Of a DNA stretch of 64,000 nt, positions 1-8,054 are shown piece by piece. This stretch comes from Franzmannia pantelleriensis (GTDB lineage Bacteria; Pseudomonadota; Gammaproteobacteria; Pseudomonadales; Halomonadaceae), in NCBI RefSeq assembly GCF_900102875.1, contig NZ_FNGH01000001.1, forward strand, positions 400,993-464,992, given 5' to 3'. How positions within the stretch are numbered: position 1 is the first letter of the stretch; each line of letters opens with the position of its first letter. Under the pieces are notes generated by a model. The model was not told where the DNA came from. It saw only the letters and a program-made list of their open reading frames with translations, and searched no databases. A program made the position numbers and the translations under genes.

Positions 1-119
1 CGGGTGGTGCCCGGCACCACGAAACCGCCAACGCCCGCGGCCTTGGCCCGCGCGATCACCGCCTCGCGATCGCTATCGAAGTCGGGGAAATCGAGATGGC
101 AGTGAGCGTCGATTAGCAT
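1..119 (-). CDS. TatD-family metal-dependent hydrolase (3' part outside window)
   Basis: Only the first 39 codons lie in the window; the gene runs off the left edge. The start is the ATG complementary to 117-119. The protein opens [15 protein letters not shown], which carries the family's HxH metal-binding motif (His-Cys-His) after a short beta strand, then the usual DREAVIARA helix and a GV...VVPGTT strand. TatD enzymes are cytoplasmic TIM-barrel, divalent-metal nucleases. The gene lies downstream of prfC on the same strand, across a 272-base spacer with short repeats. A YjjV-type paralog is likely because yjjV lies near prfC in relatives, but the fragment cannot separate YjjV from TatD. Confidence 0.85.
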   Translation of the reverse strand, partial: MLIDAHCHLDFPDFDSDREAVIARAKAAGVGGFVVPGTT

Positions 120-268
120 AGGCTCTACCGTGTTGGAGAGATCACCTGCGCCGGAACGGGCCGGTGCTTGCCGCGTACGAAAGCGAACCTCATTCTTCAG
201 GGAAGAAGAATGGAGCGCCCAGGGAGGGGTTCACAGCGTGTGAGCGTTGTACGCGGCAAGGGTAGCCG

Positions 269-352
269 GCCCTACCGCTTGCGCCGGCTGGCACCGCTCG
301 CTTCTACTCGGCCCTACCGCGTGCGCCGGCTGGCACCGCTCGCTTCTACTCG
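269..352. repeat. two contiguous copies of a 42-bp repeat
   Basis: Bases 269-310 and 311-352 are the same 42-base unit, beginning gccctaccgc and ending cttctactcg, with one visible difference (t/g at unit position 11). Each unit contains an imperfect dyad around gccggc. The copies lie in the prfC-to-TatD spacer, downstream of the prfC stop. They abut without spacers, so this is a tandem duplication and not a CRISPR. Function unknown; it could be a dispersed intergenic repeat of the host. Confidence 0.85.
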
Positions 353-353
353 A

Positions 354-381
354 CGCTGGGCGCTGGGCGCTGGGCGCTGGG
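354..381. repeat. four copies of heptamer CGCTGGG
   Basis: The unit cgctggg occurs four times in a row (354-360, 361-367, 368-374, 375-381), followed by a partial cgct. It starts one base after the 42-bp repeats and ends 10 bases before the prfC stop codon. Such a short perfect array can vary in copy number by slippage. No coding role is apparent. Confidence 0.9.
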
Positions 382-391
382 CGCTTAAGGC

Positions 392-1981
392 TCAGTGCTC
401 CCTTGTCGCGGCAAAGCGAATGTCCGGCCAACGCTCCTGGGTCATCTGCAGATTGACCCGCGTGGGGGCGATATAGGTCAGGTAGCCGCCGCCGTCCAGG
501 GCCAGGTTGGCGCTCGCCTTGCGCTTGAATTCGTCGAGCATCTTGGCATCGTCGCAGTAGATCCAGCGCGCGGTCTGCACATTGATGGCTTGGTAAACGC
601 AATCCACCTTGTACTCCTCCTTGAGGCGGTGCGCGACCACGTCAAACTGCAGTGACCCCACCGCCCCAACGATCAGGTCGTTATTGTCGAGGGGCATGAA
701 GACCTGGGTGGCGCCCTCCTCGGAAAGCTGCTGCAAGCCCTTCTGCAACGCCTTCATCTTGAGCGGATCCTTGAGCTGCACGCGCTTGAACAGCTCTGGG
801 GCGAAGTGCGGAATCCCTGTGAAGCGCATGTCCTCACCGAGGGTGAAGGTGTCGCCGATCTGGATGGTGCCATGGTTGTGCAGGCCGATGATGTCGCCGG
901 GCCAGGCCTCTTCCACCTGCGCCCGGTCCGAGGCCATGAAGGTCAGGGCATCGGCGATCTTGACGTCCTTGCCGATGCGTACATGGCGCATCTTCATGTT
1001 CTTGTCGTACTTGCCGGAACAGACCCGCAGGAAGGCCACCCGGTCGCGGTGCTTGGGATCCATGTTGGCCTGGATCTTGAACACGAAACCGGTAAAACGC
1101 GCATCGTCGGCACTGACGGTGCGGGTGTCGGTTTCACGAGGCTGCGGCGCAGGCGCGTACTCGACGAAGCCGTCGAGCATCTCGCGCACCCCGAAATTGC
1201 CCATGGCGGTACCGAAGTAGACCGGTGTCAGTTCGCCGCGGCGGTAGGCCTCGAGATCGAATTCATGGGAGGCGCCGCGCACCAGCTCCACCTCCATGCG
1301 CAGCTCCTCGGCCTGGTCGGCACCGAGCACCTCATCGACCTCAGGGTTGTCGAGCCCCTCGATGCGCTTGTCATCCGGAATGCGACTGCCCTGGCCCTGG
1401 GTATAGAGATGGATGACGTCGTTATAGAGGTGGTAGACCCCCTTGAAATGACGCCCCATGCCGATCGGCCAGGTCATCGGCGCGCACTGGATATTGAGCA
1501 CCGTCTCCACTTCGTCCATCACCTCGATGGGATCGCGGATGTCGCGGTCCATCTTGTTGATGAAGGTCAGGATCGGCGTGGTGCGCAGGCGGCAGACATC
1601 CATCAATTTGATGGTGCGGTCCTCAACGCCCTTGGCGCCGTCGATCACCATCAGCGCCGAATCCACCGCCGTGAGGGTGCGGTAGGTGTCTTCGGAGAAG
1701 TCCTCATGACCCGGCGTATCGAGCAGATTGACGATACGACCGTTATAGGGGAACTGCATCACCGAGGTAGTCACAGAGATCCCACGCTCCTGCTCCATCT
1801 TCATCCAGTCGGAGGTGGCGTGGCGCTCGGCGCGCTTGCTCTTGACCGAGCCGGCCAGCTGGATGGCGTTGCCGAACAGCAGCAGCTTCTCGGTGATGGT
1901 GGTCTTGCCCGCATCGGGGTGCGAGATAATGGCAAAGGTGCGGCGCAGCTCGGCTTGGCGAGCAATAGCGGTATCTGGCAT
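392..1981 (-). CDS. prfC: peptide chain release factor 3 (RF3)
   Basis: RF3 is the translational GTPase that removes RF1/RF2 from the ribosome after peptide release. The 529-residue product matches the E. coli length exactly if it starts at MPDTAIARQ (ATG at 1981), so that start was chosen over an upstream in-frame codon at 2017. The P-loop SHPDAGKTT is at residues 20-28, followed by [12 protein letters not shown] (G3) and NKMDRD (G4), then the domain II/III region ending [12 protein letters not shown]. It stands as a single gene; the spacer downstream carries tandem repeats. Nothing is odd in the coding sequence. Confidence 0.97.
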   Translation of the reverse strand: MPDTAIARQAELRRTFAIISHPDAGKTTITEKLLLFGNAIQLAGSVKSKRAERHATSDWMKMEQERGISVTTSVMQFPYNGRIVNLLDTPGHEDFSEDTYRTLTAVDSALMVIDGAKGVEDRTIKLMDVCRLRTTPILTFINKMDRDIRDPIEVMDEVETVLNIQCAPMTWPIGMGRHFKGVYHLYNDVIHLYTQGQGSRIPDDKRIEGLDNPEVDEVLGADQAEELRMEVELVRGASHEFDLEAYRRGELTPVYFGTAMGNFGVREMLDGFVEYAPAPQPRETDTRTVSADDARFTGFVFKIQANMDPKHRDRVAFLRVCSGKYDKNMKMRHVRIGKDVKIADALTFMASDRAQVEEAWPGDIIGLHNHGTIQIGDTFTLGEDMRFTGIPHFAPELFKRVQLKDPLKMKALQKGLQQLSEEGATQVFMPLDNNDLIVGAVGSLQFDVVAHRLKEEYKVDCVYQAINVQTARWIYCDDAKMLDEFKRKASANLALDGGGYLTYIAPTRVNLQMTQERWPDIRFAATREH

Positions 1982-2077
1982 GGTCAGCCCTGATGACGAA
2001 TGAGCGGCCGCCCACATCGCAGACGGCTTGAGAGGCGCGCATGATAGCGCATACCGCCGCCACCTCGCATCCGCCAG

Positions 2078-2341
2078 CTAGCCCTCACGCAGGTAGCGCA
2101 CCCCGTCGAGCTCCACGGATTCGACATCACCGAACGACACCATGTGGCCCTCAAGATCCCCAGGCGCCCCGTGACTGCCCTCGAGTGCAGGTTCGGGAAT
2201 CACCTTGAGGCCAGTGGCCCCAACGTGTTGTACCCGCGCCGGGTAGCGAGCCGATTCAGTCACCACGACCACGCGCTCACCAGCCAGACACTTGTGCAGA
2301 CGCTCGATCAGTTCAGCGTCGGAAATCCGTTCTTCGCGCAT
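2078..2341 (-). CDS. small conserved-looking protein of unknown function
   Basis: An 87-residue acidic protein beginning MREERISDAELIERLHKCL. It has an N-terminal helix, then alternating short strands (ERVVVVTESARYPARVQHV, GLKVIPEP, GHMVSFGDVESVEL), which suggests a small beta-rich domain. There is no signal peptide or membrane segment. A GGAG lies 7 bases before the ATG. It lies upstream of prfC on the same strand, 96 bases away, and is divergent from regB. I do not recognise the family. Codon use looks like the neighbours, so I take it as real. Confidence 0.6.
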   Translation of the reverse strand: MREERISDAELIERLHKCLAGERVVVVTESARYPARVQHVGATGLKVIPEPALEGSHGAPGDLEGHMVSFGDVESVELDGVRYLREG

Positions 2342-2471
2342 CCTGTCGCTCCATTTCCATGGTCTGTCTAATCGAGTCTAGGCCCTTGATAGTAGAGGCT
2401 CAAGGCATCAAAGCGGCTGAGCTAGCCGCGCCGATGGGGTATCATGGCGCCAGCAAATCTCCGGAGCGCCC

Positions 2472-3746
2472 ATGCACCCCGCCCTACCCCTGCCGCTGTC
2501 GACCCCCAATCGCAACCTGGTACGCCTGACCATCGTGCGTGGCATCACCTGGACCGGCTTCCTGGCAGCGATCATCTTCGGCATCGAAGTCATCGGCTTC
2601 CAGCTCCGCGTGGTCCCCGTCATCTGCGTGATCGTGGCCATGGGCCTGATCAACGTCGCCACCTGGTGGCGACTGGGTCGCCCCCGGGCGGTCACCGACA
2701 CCGAGTACCTGCTCCACCTGCTGGCCGATGTTGCCGGGCTGACCCTGCTGTTCTACTTCACCGGCGGCTCGACCAACCCGTTCATCACCTACTACCTGGT
2801 GCCGATCACCATTGCCGCCGCCACCCTGCCGTGGCGCTTCGCCTGGTTGATCGCCACGGCGTCGATGGCGGGCTACACCTTTCTGATGCTGTTCTTCGAG
2901 CCGGTACCGCAGCTCAGTCACGGCATCATCGTCGGCTCGATCAGCCTCCACGTGCTCGGCATGTGGCTCAACTTCGGCCTCTCGGCGGGACTGGTGACGT
3001 TCTTCATCTATAAGATGGCGCACGCACTGCGTCGACGCGACCAGACGCTGTCACGTACCCGGGAAGCCGCACTGCGCAACGAGCAGGTACTGGCCGTGGC
3101 CACCCAGGCCGCCGGCACCGCCCATGAACTCGGCACGCCGCTGTCGACCATGGCGGTACTGCTCAATGAAATGCGCGAGGATGCTCGTGACGACCCGCAG
3201 TTGAACGCCGATATCGACCTGCTGCGCCAGCAGGTCGATACCTGCAAATCACGACTGCAGCATCTGGTAGCGAATGCCGATCGCCGACGCCTGGCCGAGC
3301 CCGAGCAGCGTCCCGCCGGCGAGTGGCTGGCCCAGGTCGTCCAGCGTTGGCTGGTACTAAGACCCGACGTCAGCCACCGGTTGGACATCGCCGAACGCCG
3401 CGGCATGCCCACCCTGGCGGTGGATGCTACCCTCGAGCAGGCGCTGATGAACCTGCTCAACAACGCCGCCGACGCCAACCCCGAGCAGATTGCCGTCAGC
3501 CTGGACTGGGACAGCGATGAAGTCATCATCGACATTCGCGACCATGGCCCCGGCGTGGCGATGTCGATCGCCGATCAACTCGGGGATACCTTTATCTCGA
3601 CCAAGAGCAAAGGCATGGGCATCGGGCTATTCCTGACCCACGCCACCATCAACCGCTTTGGCGGTGGCGTAAGCCTCTACAATCACGAAGAGGGTGGCAC
3701 CCTCACCGAAGTGAAACTCCCGCGCCTGGATACCAGTCAAGGTTAG
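2472..3746 (+). CDS. regB: RegB/PrrB-family redox-sensing sensor histidine kinase
   Basis: Membrane sensor kinase of the RegB/RegA (PrrB/PrrA) system, which reads the quinone pool and cytoplasmic redox state. About six membrane segments fill residues 20-182. The quinone-sensing heptapeptide GGSTNPF is at 98-104. The H-box AHELGTPLS places the phosphorylated His at 218, and Cys258 (DTCKS) lies exactly 40 residues later, as do His225 and Cys265 in Rhodobacter RegB; that Cys is the thiol redox switch. The N-box (NLLNNAADAN, about 327) and the glycine-rich boxes (DHGPG, GMGIGL) close the ATPase domain. The response regulator follows after 24 bases. Assignment is strong; targets cannot be read here. 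Confidence 0.93.
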   Translation: MHPALPLPLSTPNRNLVRLTIVRGITWTGFLAAIIFGIEVIGFQLRVVPVICVIVAMGLINVATWWRLGRPRAVTDTEYLLHLLADVAGLTLLFYFTGGSTNPFITYYLVPITIAAATLPWRFAWLIATASMAGYTFLMLFFEPVPQLSHGIIVGSISLHVLGMWLNFGLSAGLVTFFIYKMAHALRRRDQTLSRTREAALRNEQVLAVATQAAGTAHELGTPLSTMAVLLNEMREDARDDPQLNADIDLLRQQVDTCKSRLQHLVANADRRRLAEPEQRPAGEWLAQVVQRWLVLRPDVSHRLDIAERRGMPTLAVDATLEQALMNLLNNAADANPEQIAVSLDWDSDEVIIDIRDHGPGVAMSIADQLGDTFISTKSKGMGIGLFLTHATINRFGGGVSLYNHEEGGTLTEVKLPRLDTSQG

Positions 3747-3770
3747 GGCCACGCGTCACGAGGAAAGCGC

Positions 3771-4310
3771 ATGCACGAGCAACCGCAACGCCTGCTGATC
3801 ATCGACGATGACGAAATGTTCTGTCATGTCATGCAGCGCGCCATGACACGCCGCGGCTTCGAGGTCGAGGTGGCGAACGACGCCGAGCAGGCGTTGATCC
3901 TGGCCAACCGCCTGCAACCCGAGATCGCCACCCTGGACCTAAAGCTCGAACACTCCTCGGGCCTCAAGCTGCTACCGGAATTGCTCGATGCCGTTCCGGC
4001 CTGCCGGGTGGTGGTGTTGACCGGCTACTCGAGCATCGCTACCGCCGTCGAGGCAATCAAGCTCGGCGCGGTCAACTACCTGTGCAAGCCGGCCGACGCC
4101 GACGAAATTCTCGCTGCCCTCGACAAGCAGGACGGCGACCCCAATACCGAACTGGCCGACAACCCACCATCGATCAACCGCGTGACCTGGGAGCACATCC
4201 AGAAGGTGCTGCAGGAACACGACGGCAATATCTCGGCGACTGCCCGTGCCCTGGGCATGCACCGCCGCACCCTGCAGCGCAAATTGCAGAAACGCCCGGT
4301 GCGCCGCTAG
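3771..4310 (+). CDS. regA: RegA/PrrA-family response regulator
   Basis: Single-domain receiver plus Fis-type helix-turn-helix, 179 residues, the usual RegA/PrrA/ActR size. The acidic pocket is IDDDE at about 11-15, the phosphorylated Asp is D56 (TLDLKL), the switch Thr is in LTGYSS and the conserved Lys is K106 (CKPAD). The DNA-binding helix-turn-helix at 152-173 (GNISATARALGMHRRTLQRK) is the conserved RegA motif. It follows regB by 24 bases with an AGGAAAG ribosome site and is surely co-transcribed. Homologs control respiration, terminal oxidases, carbon fixation and hydrogenase according to redox state; its regulon here is unknown. Confidence 0.94.
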   Translation: MHEQPQRLLIIDDDEMFCHVMQRAMTRRGFEVEVANDAEQALILANRLQPEIATLDLKLEHSSGLKLLPELLDAVPACRVVVLTGYSSIATAVEAIKLGAVNYLCKPADADEILAALDKQDGDPNTELADNPPSINRVTWEHIQKVLQEHDGNISATARALGMHRRTLQRKLQKRPVRR

Positions 4311-4322
4311 CCGGCCATGCGG

Positions 4323-4733
4323 TCAGGCGTTCAGCACCCGCTCGAGGAGGTGTTGCGCCAGCCGGTTGGCTTCGTGCAGCGACTCGAGGTCGGACAAGTC
4401 ATCGAGTAGCGGACACTGCCACAGACCGTCACTCTCACCCAGCGCCAGCGGCTCGAGGGGATACTCGCCGCCGGGCAGCGCCAGCCAACGCCGGGGCATG
4501 TCGTCGCGCAGCGCGCGCGGGCTGTCGCTGACGACCGCCAGCGACAGCGAGATCGGCGTGATCAGAGCCCCTACCAGCTCATCGCTGTCGGGCAGCGGTT
4601 GGAAACACAGCAGGTCCACTGCCAACCGCGGATTACGGGCCGGATGGCGTTTGATAGTGGCGGCGCAGCGGTGCTGATAGGCCCGCGCCAGCTGCTGCAA
4701 GCGTGCGTACTGCTCCACGGACAAGGCCTGCAC
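4323..4733 (-). CDS. HybE/HupJ-like [NiFe]-hydrogenase assembly chaperone family protein
   Basis: A 136-residue protein with the outline of the HybE family: NPRLAVDLLCFQP, then LVGALITPISLSLAVV (family pattern GVLITPWFMNLVLL), W-LPGGEYPL, a central WQCPLL, and a closing LHEANRLAQHLLERVL helix. HybE/HupJ proteins help mature hydrogenase or Tat-exported Fe-S subunits. No hydrogenase gene is present in the window, so this is an orphan copy whose client is unknown. The start is GTG at 4733 behind GGGGAG. It converges on regA with only 12 bases between the stops. The assignment rests on motif spacing read by eye. Confidence 0.6.
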   Translation of the reverse strand: MQALSVEQYARLQQLARAYQHRCAATIKRHPARNPRLAVDLLCFQPLPDSDELVGALITPISLSLAVVSDSPRALRDDMPRRWLALPGGEYPLEPLALGESDGLWQCPLLDDLSDLESLHEANRLAQHLLERVLNA

Positions 4734-4820
4734 GGCGTCTCTCCCCGGTTCTCATGGCGACATCACCGGCGCGCAGCGTAGACTGATACTCTCGCCACGG
4801 CAACGCCACAAGGAGCCTAC

Positions 4821-5630
4821 ATGCGTCATGCCACACGCCTCGACACCGCCCTCGAGATTGCCCACGACGCCGGTCGCATGATCCGCGAGGCACGCAGCGA
4901 CCAGGACTTTGGACAGCGCTACAAGGGCGGGCAAGAGCTGGTCACCGACACCGACCTGGCCGTGGATCAGCGTATTGCCGAGCGCCTCGATAGCGCTTAC
5001 CCCGGAGAGGCACGTCTTACCGAAGAGCTCTCGCCGGAGCGCGATGCGGTCGAACGACGCGGCCCGCTATGGGTGATCGACCCCATCGACGGCACCGTCA
5101 ACTTTGCCCACGGATTAGCTCACGTCGCGGTCTCCATCGCCTGGTGCGAGGATGGCCAGGTCCAGCTCGGTGTGGTGCATGCCCCCTTCCTCGGCGAGAC
5201 ATTCAGCGCGCTGCGCGGCGAAGGCGCCTGGCGCAACGGCGAGCCGATCCACGCCAGCCGCTGCGACGATCTGAGCCGCGCCCTGGTAGCCACCGGCTTC
5301 CCCTATCGCCGCGAGTCGCGCCCGCCGCTAGTGCGTCGGCTGCAAGCGGTGCTCGGCGAATGCCAGGACATCCGTCGCAATGGCGCGGCGGCACTCGACC
5401 TGTGTGACGTGGCCTGCGGTCGCCTGGATGCCTACTACGAAAGCGTATCCCCTTGGGACTTTGCTGCCGGCGTGCTGATCGCCCGTGAAGCCGGGGCGCG
5501 TACCGGACACCTCTACCCGCCGCCTGGCGGCATACCCAGCGATCTCTACGGCGAGCATATCGTGGTGGCCAGCGCCGCCCTTTACCGCCCTCTGAGCGAC
5601 CTGCTCAGGCGTGCCGACGAGCGCTCATAG
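4821..5630 (+). CDS. inositol monophosphatase family protein
   Basis: Mg-dependent sugar/nucleotide phosphatase of the FIG superfamily, 269 residues. Metal ligands are visible as E68/E69 (TEEL), DPIDGT at 87-92 and WDFAAG at 212-217, in the right order and spacing. The substrate pocket cannot be told from sequence; relatives include SuhB, CysQ (3'-phosphoadenosine 5'-phosphate) and histidinol-phosphate phosphatase. Length and the GTVNFAHG extension after the DPIDGT motif fit the IMPase/SuhB side better than CysQ. It starts at the ATG at 4821 behind AAGGAG and is followed by a hairpin at 5670-5701. Confidence 0.85.
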   Translation: MRHATRLDTALEIAHDAGRMIREARSDQDFGQRYKGGQELVTDTDLAVDQRIAERLDSAYPGEARLTEELSPERDAVERRGPLWVIDPIDGTVNFAHGLAHVAVSIAWCEDGQVQLGVVHAPFLGETFSALRGEGAWRNGEPIHASRCDDLSRALVATGFPYRRESRPPLVRRLQAVLGECQDIRRNGAAALDLCDVACGRLDAYYESVSPWDFAAGVLIAREAGARTGHLYPPPGGIPSDLYGEHIVVASAALYRPLSDLLRRADERS

Positions 5631-5669
5631 CAGCCCGCCATCATCGGCGTAGCGAGCCACTATTGGCAT

Positions 5670-5701
5670 CTGGCGCCGAGTTGCGAAACAATAGGCGCCA
5701 G
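5670..5701 (+). terminator. probable terminator after the IMPase-family gene
   Basis: The arms ctggcgcc (5670-5677) and ggcgccag (5694-5701) form a perfect 8-bp stem with a 16-base loop, followed by the U-rich run tatttatta. It lies between the phosphatase gene and grxA. The long loop makes it less than certain. Confidence 0.55.
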
Positions 5702-5748
5702 TATTTATTAGTTCTCATATTCCTCATATTGCATTGCAAGGAGTCCCT

Positions 5749-6024
5749 ATGTTCGTCGTGATCTTCGGCCGCCCCGGCTGCCCGTTCTGCGTGCGCGCCA
5801 AGGAGCTTGCCGATAAGCTCAGCGATATCGGTGCCATCGGCGGCTACCGCTACGTTGATATCCATGAAGAGGGCATCACCAAGGCCGACATGGAGAAGAC
5901 CATCGGCAAGCCGGTAGAGACCGTACCGCAGATCTTCATCGATCAAACGCATATCGGTGGTTTCACCGAGTTCGATCGTTACGCCAAGGATAATGAGCTG
6001 ATGCCCGAAACCGCCGCTCAGTAA
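5749..6024 (+). CDS. grxA: glutaredoxin 1 (GrxA type)
   Basis: Small cytoplasmic glutathione-dependent disulfide reductase. The dithiol active site GCPFC gives Cys11 and Cys14, and the segments YVDIHEEGITKADM, GKPVETVPQIFID and HIGGFTEF match the GrxA branch specifically (E. coli GrxA has GKPVETVPQIFVD). The start is the ATG at 5749, 5 bases after AAGGAG, not the TTG five codons upstream. The product is 91 residues against 85 in E. coli, the extra residues forming the C-terminal tail. GrxA electron targets include ribonucleotide reductase and PAPS reductase. A terminator hairpin follows at 6054. Confidence 0.95.
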   Translation: MFVVIFGRPGCPFCVRAKELADKLSDIGAIGGYRYVDIHEEGITKADMEKTIGKPVETVPQIFIDQTHIGGFTEFDRYAKDNELMPETAAQ

Positions 6025-6053
6025 GCCAAGCGTCGCTCAGCCATAATCCTCAG

Positions 6054-6072
6054 CGCCCGGCCATGCCGGGCG
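6054..6072 (+). terminator. grxA terminator hairpin
   Basis: Arms cgcccggc (6054-6061) and gccgggcg (6065-6072) pair perfectly around a 3-base loop and are followed by tttgcgtcttt. Placed 30 bases after the grxA stop, it is a likely Rho-independent terminator. Confidence 0.75.
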
Positions 6073-6161
6073 TTTGCGTCTTTGCCGCGTTGAAAGCCGC
6101 TGCCCACCGCCTGCCTATACTCAGCTGAAAATCATGCCCGCCGGCGGGAGGCAAGCACACC

Positions 6162-6929
6162 ATGCAGCGCCAGGAATTTCTTCAGCAGCTGTGGCTGGAC
6201 TATATCCATCTCCACCCCGAGCTTGGCGCGCTGCGGGTCTGGCCCATTGATGCCCCTGCCGAATACCTCGCACTGCTGACGCTCAATCACGGCTGCTATG
6301 CGTCCAGCGCGCTACTGCCGACCCTGCAGCACTTCGGCTATCGCCCGGTAGAGCGCTACGCCATGGCCGACCGAGGCCTGCTGGCCACGCTGCTGGCCGC
6401 CCCCGACGACAACGCCTGGCTGGTACTCGGCGAGCTGCAACTCAACACCCTGCCACGTAGCGCACGCCATACGCTCAAGGCACTGGTCGATAGCGCGCAT
6501 ACCGACGACGGTCGCGGCCAGAACCTGCTATGCCGCGGTCGGCCCTGGCCAATGCCCGACTGGCCGACGTTCCAGCAACTCGAGACGGCGCATCCCTTGG
6601 CAGCCTGGCTGTCTGTTATGGGCCCACGTCTCCACCACGCCGGCTTCGACAGCGAGCGGCTCGGTCACGAACTCGGCGACCTCGATCGTCAGCTGCATCA
6701 GAACGGCCTGATCGGCAGCAGTGACCGCCACCATGGGCTGTTCCCGATCTCACCGCTGCTCAACTACCGCTTCTATCCTACCTGCTCTCGGCGCATGGCC
6801 TTTGCCGCAGGGGATGAGCACCGCATCGCCCTAGGCGGTCTGGCACTGGTCCAGAAGTGCCTGCCGAATCATCCTGAGCGTGCCGCCGAACTGCTACTTC
6901 CCCAACATACTCGCTGTGAGATCGCGTGA
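6162..6929 (+). CDS. short DUF1338-like (VOC-fold) protein
   Basis: A 255-residue protein that I match to DUF1338 only by pattern. It shows LNHGCY (His43, position of the first metal His), FGYRPVERYAM, LVLGELQL, and AAWLSVMGPRLHHAGFD with His158/159, like the WxxxxGxRxNHFT signature. Family members such as HglS/YdcJ are Fe(II)-dependent 2-oxoadipate dioxygenase/decarboxylases of lysine breakdown. Here the C-terminal strand (RIALGGLALVQK) lacks an obvious Glu where family members carry their third ligand, and the protein is shorter than HglS. The activity is therefore open. Start ATG at 6162 behind GGGAGG; it stands alone. Confidence 0.5.
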   Translation: MQRQEFLQQLWLDYIHLHPELGALRVWPIDAPAEYLALLTLNHGCYASSALLPTLQHFGYRPVERYAMADRGLLATLLAAPDDNAWLVLGELQLNTLPRSARHTLKALVDSAHTDDGRGQNLLCRGRPWPMPDWPTFQQLETAHPLAAWLSVMGPRLHHAGFDSERLGHELGDLDRQLHQNGLIGSSDRHHGLFPISPLLNYRFYPTCSRRMAFAAGDEHRIALGGLALVQKCLPNHPERAAELLLPQHTRCEIA

Positions 6930-6942
6930 GGCGACGACCAGG

Positions 6943-6965
6943 TTATGCACATTTCCTGTGGATAA
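6943..6965. promoter_or_regulatory. two convergent DnaA-box-like sites
   Basis: TTATGCACA (6943-6951) and TGTGGATAA (6957-6965, the complement of TTATCCACA) are separated by 5 bases and face each other. The second is a perfect consensus DnaA box; the first fits TTWTNCACA. A weaker match (TGTGCAAAG) follows at about 6970. They sit in the 252-base spacer before the acyltransferase gene, far from any visible dnaA or origin gene. They may be a regulatory or titration site. Confidence 0.5.
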
Positions 6966-7181
6966 CGCTGTGCAAAGTCCCTGCACAAGCGCCGTAAAGC
7001 GCGACCCCACTGACGCTCTTCTTAGAATGGTCAGTTTTTCGACATCAGGCTGTCACACTCTTGCACTAACGATCTCATCCTCAGCGCATCAGCCAGGTCA
7101 TGTCGCCACGCGGGTACACACTGGGCATACCCTTGATCTTGCAGTAGGATTGGCGTGTTATCGTTGCTCTGGAGACCCTCC

Positions 7182-8054
7182 ATGCCGACCCTGAAGGGGC
7201 TCGTCAGCGCATGCTTCCTGATCATGACCACGCTGTTTTGGGGCATCCCTCTGTTCGTACTGATCCTGCTCAAGCTGGTCGCCCCGGGGCGCCGTGCCAA
7301 ACTGCGCGTACTGGCCGGCCTCAACGCCGTGGCGCTCAACTGGATCGGCACCAACCTGTGGTGGATGCGCCGCTGGCTCAAACCTCAGCTCGATATCCGT
7401 CGCCCCGATGACTTGTCGCCGCAGCGCTGGTGGCTGGTGCTGTCCAACCACCGCAGCTGGACCGATATCTTCGTGCTGCAGTTCGCCCTGCACCGGCGCA
7501 TTCCCATGCCGCGCTTCTTCCTCAAGCAGCAGCTGATATGGATTCCCATCGTCGGACAGGCATGGTGGGCGCTGGAATTCCCGTTCATGCGCCGCTACAG
7601 TCGCGAACAGCTGGCGCGCAACCCGGCGCTCGCCGAGCGCGATCGCCGCGCCACTCAGCGCATGTGCGAACGGGCTCGTCAGACACCGCTGGCCATATAC
7701 AACTTCGTTGAAGGCACCCGCTTCACAACCGCCAAACGCGACGCACAAGATAGCCCCTATCGCCATCTGCTGCGCCCCAAGGCTGGCGGTACCGCCCAGG
7801 TCACCGGCCTGCTTGGCGAGAATCTCAGCGGCATCCTCGATGCCACCCTGAGCTATGCCAACCCCGATCCCACCTTCTGGGGCTTCCTGTGCGGGCGTGA
7901 AGGGCAGATTCACTGCCATATCCGGCGCCTGGACGTCCCCCACTGGATGCCCGGCGGCGACTATCACCAGGACCCGGACTACAAGGAACGCTTCCACACA
8001 TGGATCAACGCGCTGTGGCAGGAAAAGGATCAGATCCTCGACACTTCGTCCTGA
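7182..8054 (+). CDS. PlsC-like 1-acyl-glycerol-3-phosphate acyltransferase family protein (YihG type)
   Basis: Membrane lysophosphatidate-acyltransferase-like protein, 290 residues. One N-terminal membrane helix (residues 10-32) precedes the HX4D catalytic motif NHRSWTD (His90, Asp95), and VEGTR at 176-180 supplies the substrate-binding EGTR block. Overall layout and length match E. coli YihG, a minor PlsC paralog that alters the acyl composition of phospholipids. The start is the ATG at 7182 with GGAG upstream; an in-frame GTG at 7155 is less likely. The next gene starts inside its 3' end (55-base overlap), so the two are probably co-translated. Confidence 0.85.
   Translation: MPTLKGLVSACFLIMTTLFWGIPLFVLILLKLVAPGRRAKLRVLAGLNAVALNWIGTNLWWMRRWLKPQLDIRRPDDLSPQRWWLVLSNHRSWTDIFVLQFALHRRIPMPRFFLKQQLIWIPIVGQAWWALEFPFMRRYSREQLARNPALAERDRRATQRMCERARQTPLAIYNFVEGTRFTTAKRDAQDSPYRHLLRPKAGGTAQVTGLLGENLSGILDATLSYANPDPTFWGFLCGREGQIHCHIRRLDVPHWMPGGDYHQDPDYKERFHTWINALWQEKDQILDTSS

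Noticed and set aside
269-352. CRISPR array
   Set aside because: Only two units, directly abutting without spacers, and no cas genes in the window.
806-1993. A 395-residue frame antisense to prfC
   Set aside because: The minus-strand frame is a full RF3 with all GTPase motifs; the antisense product has no family features.
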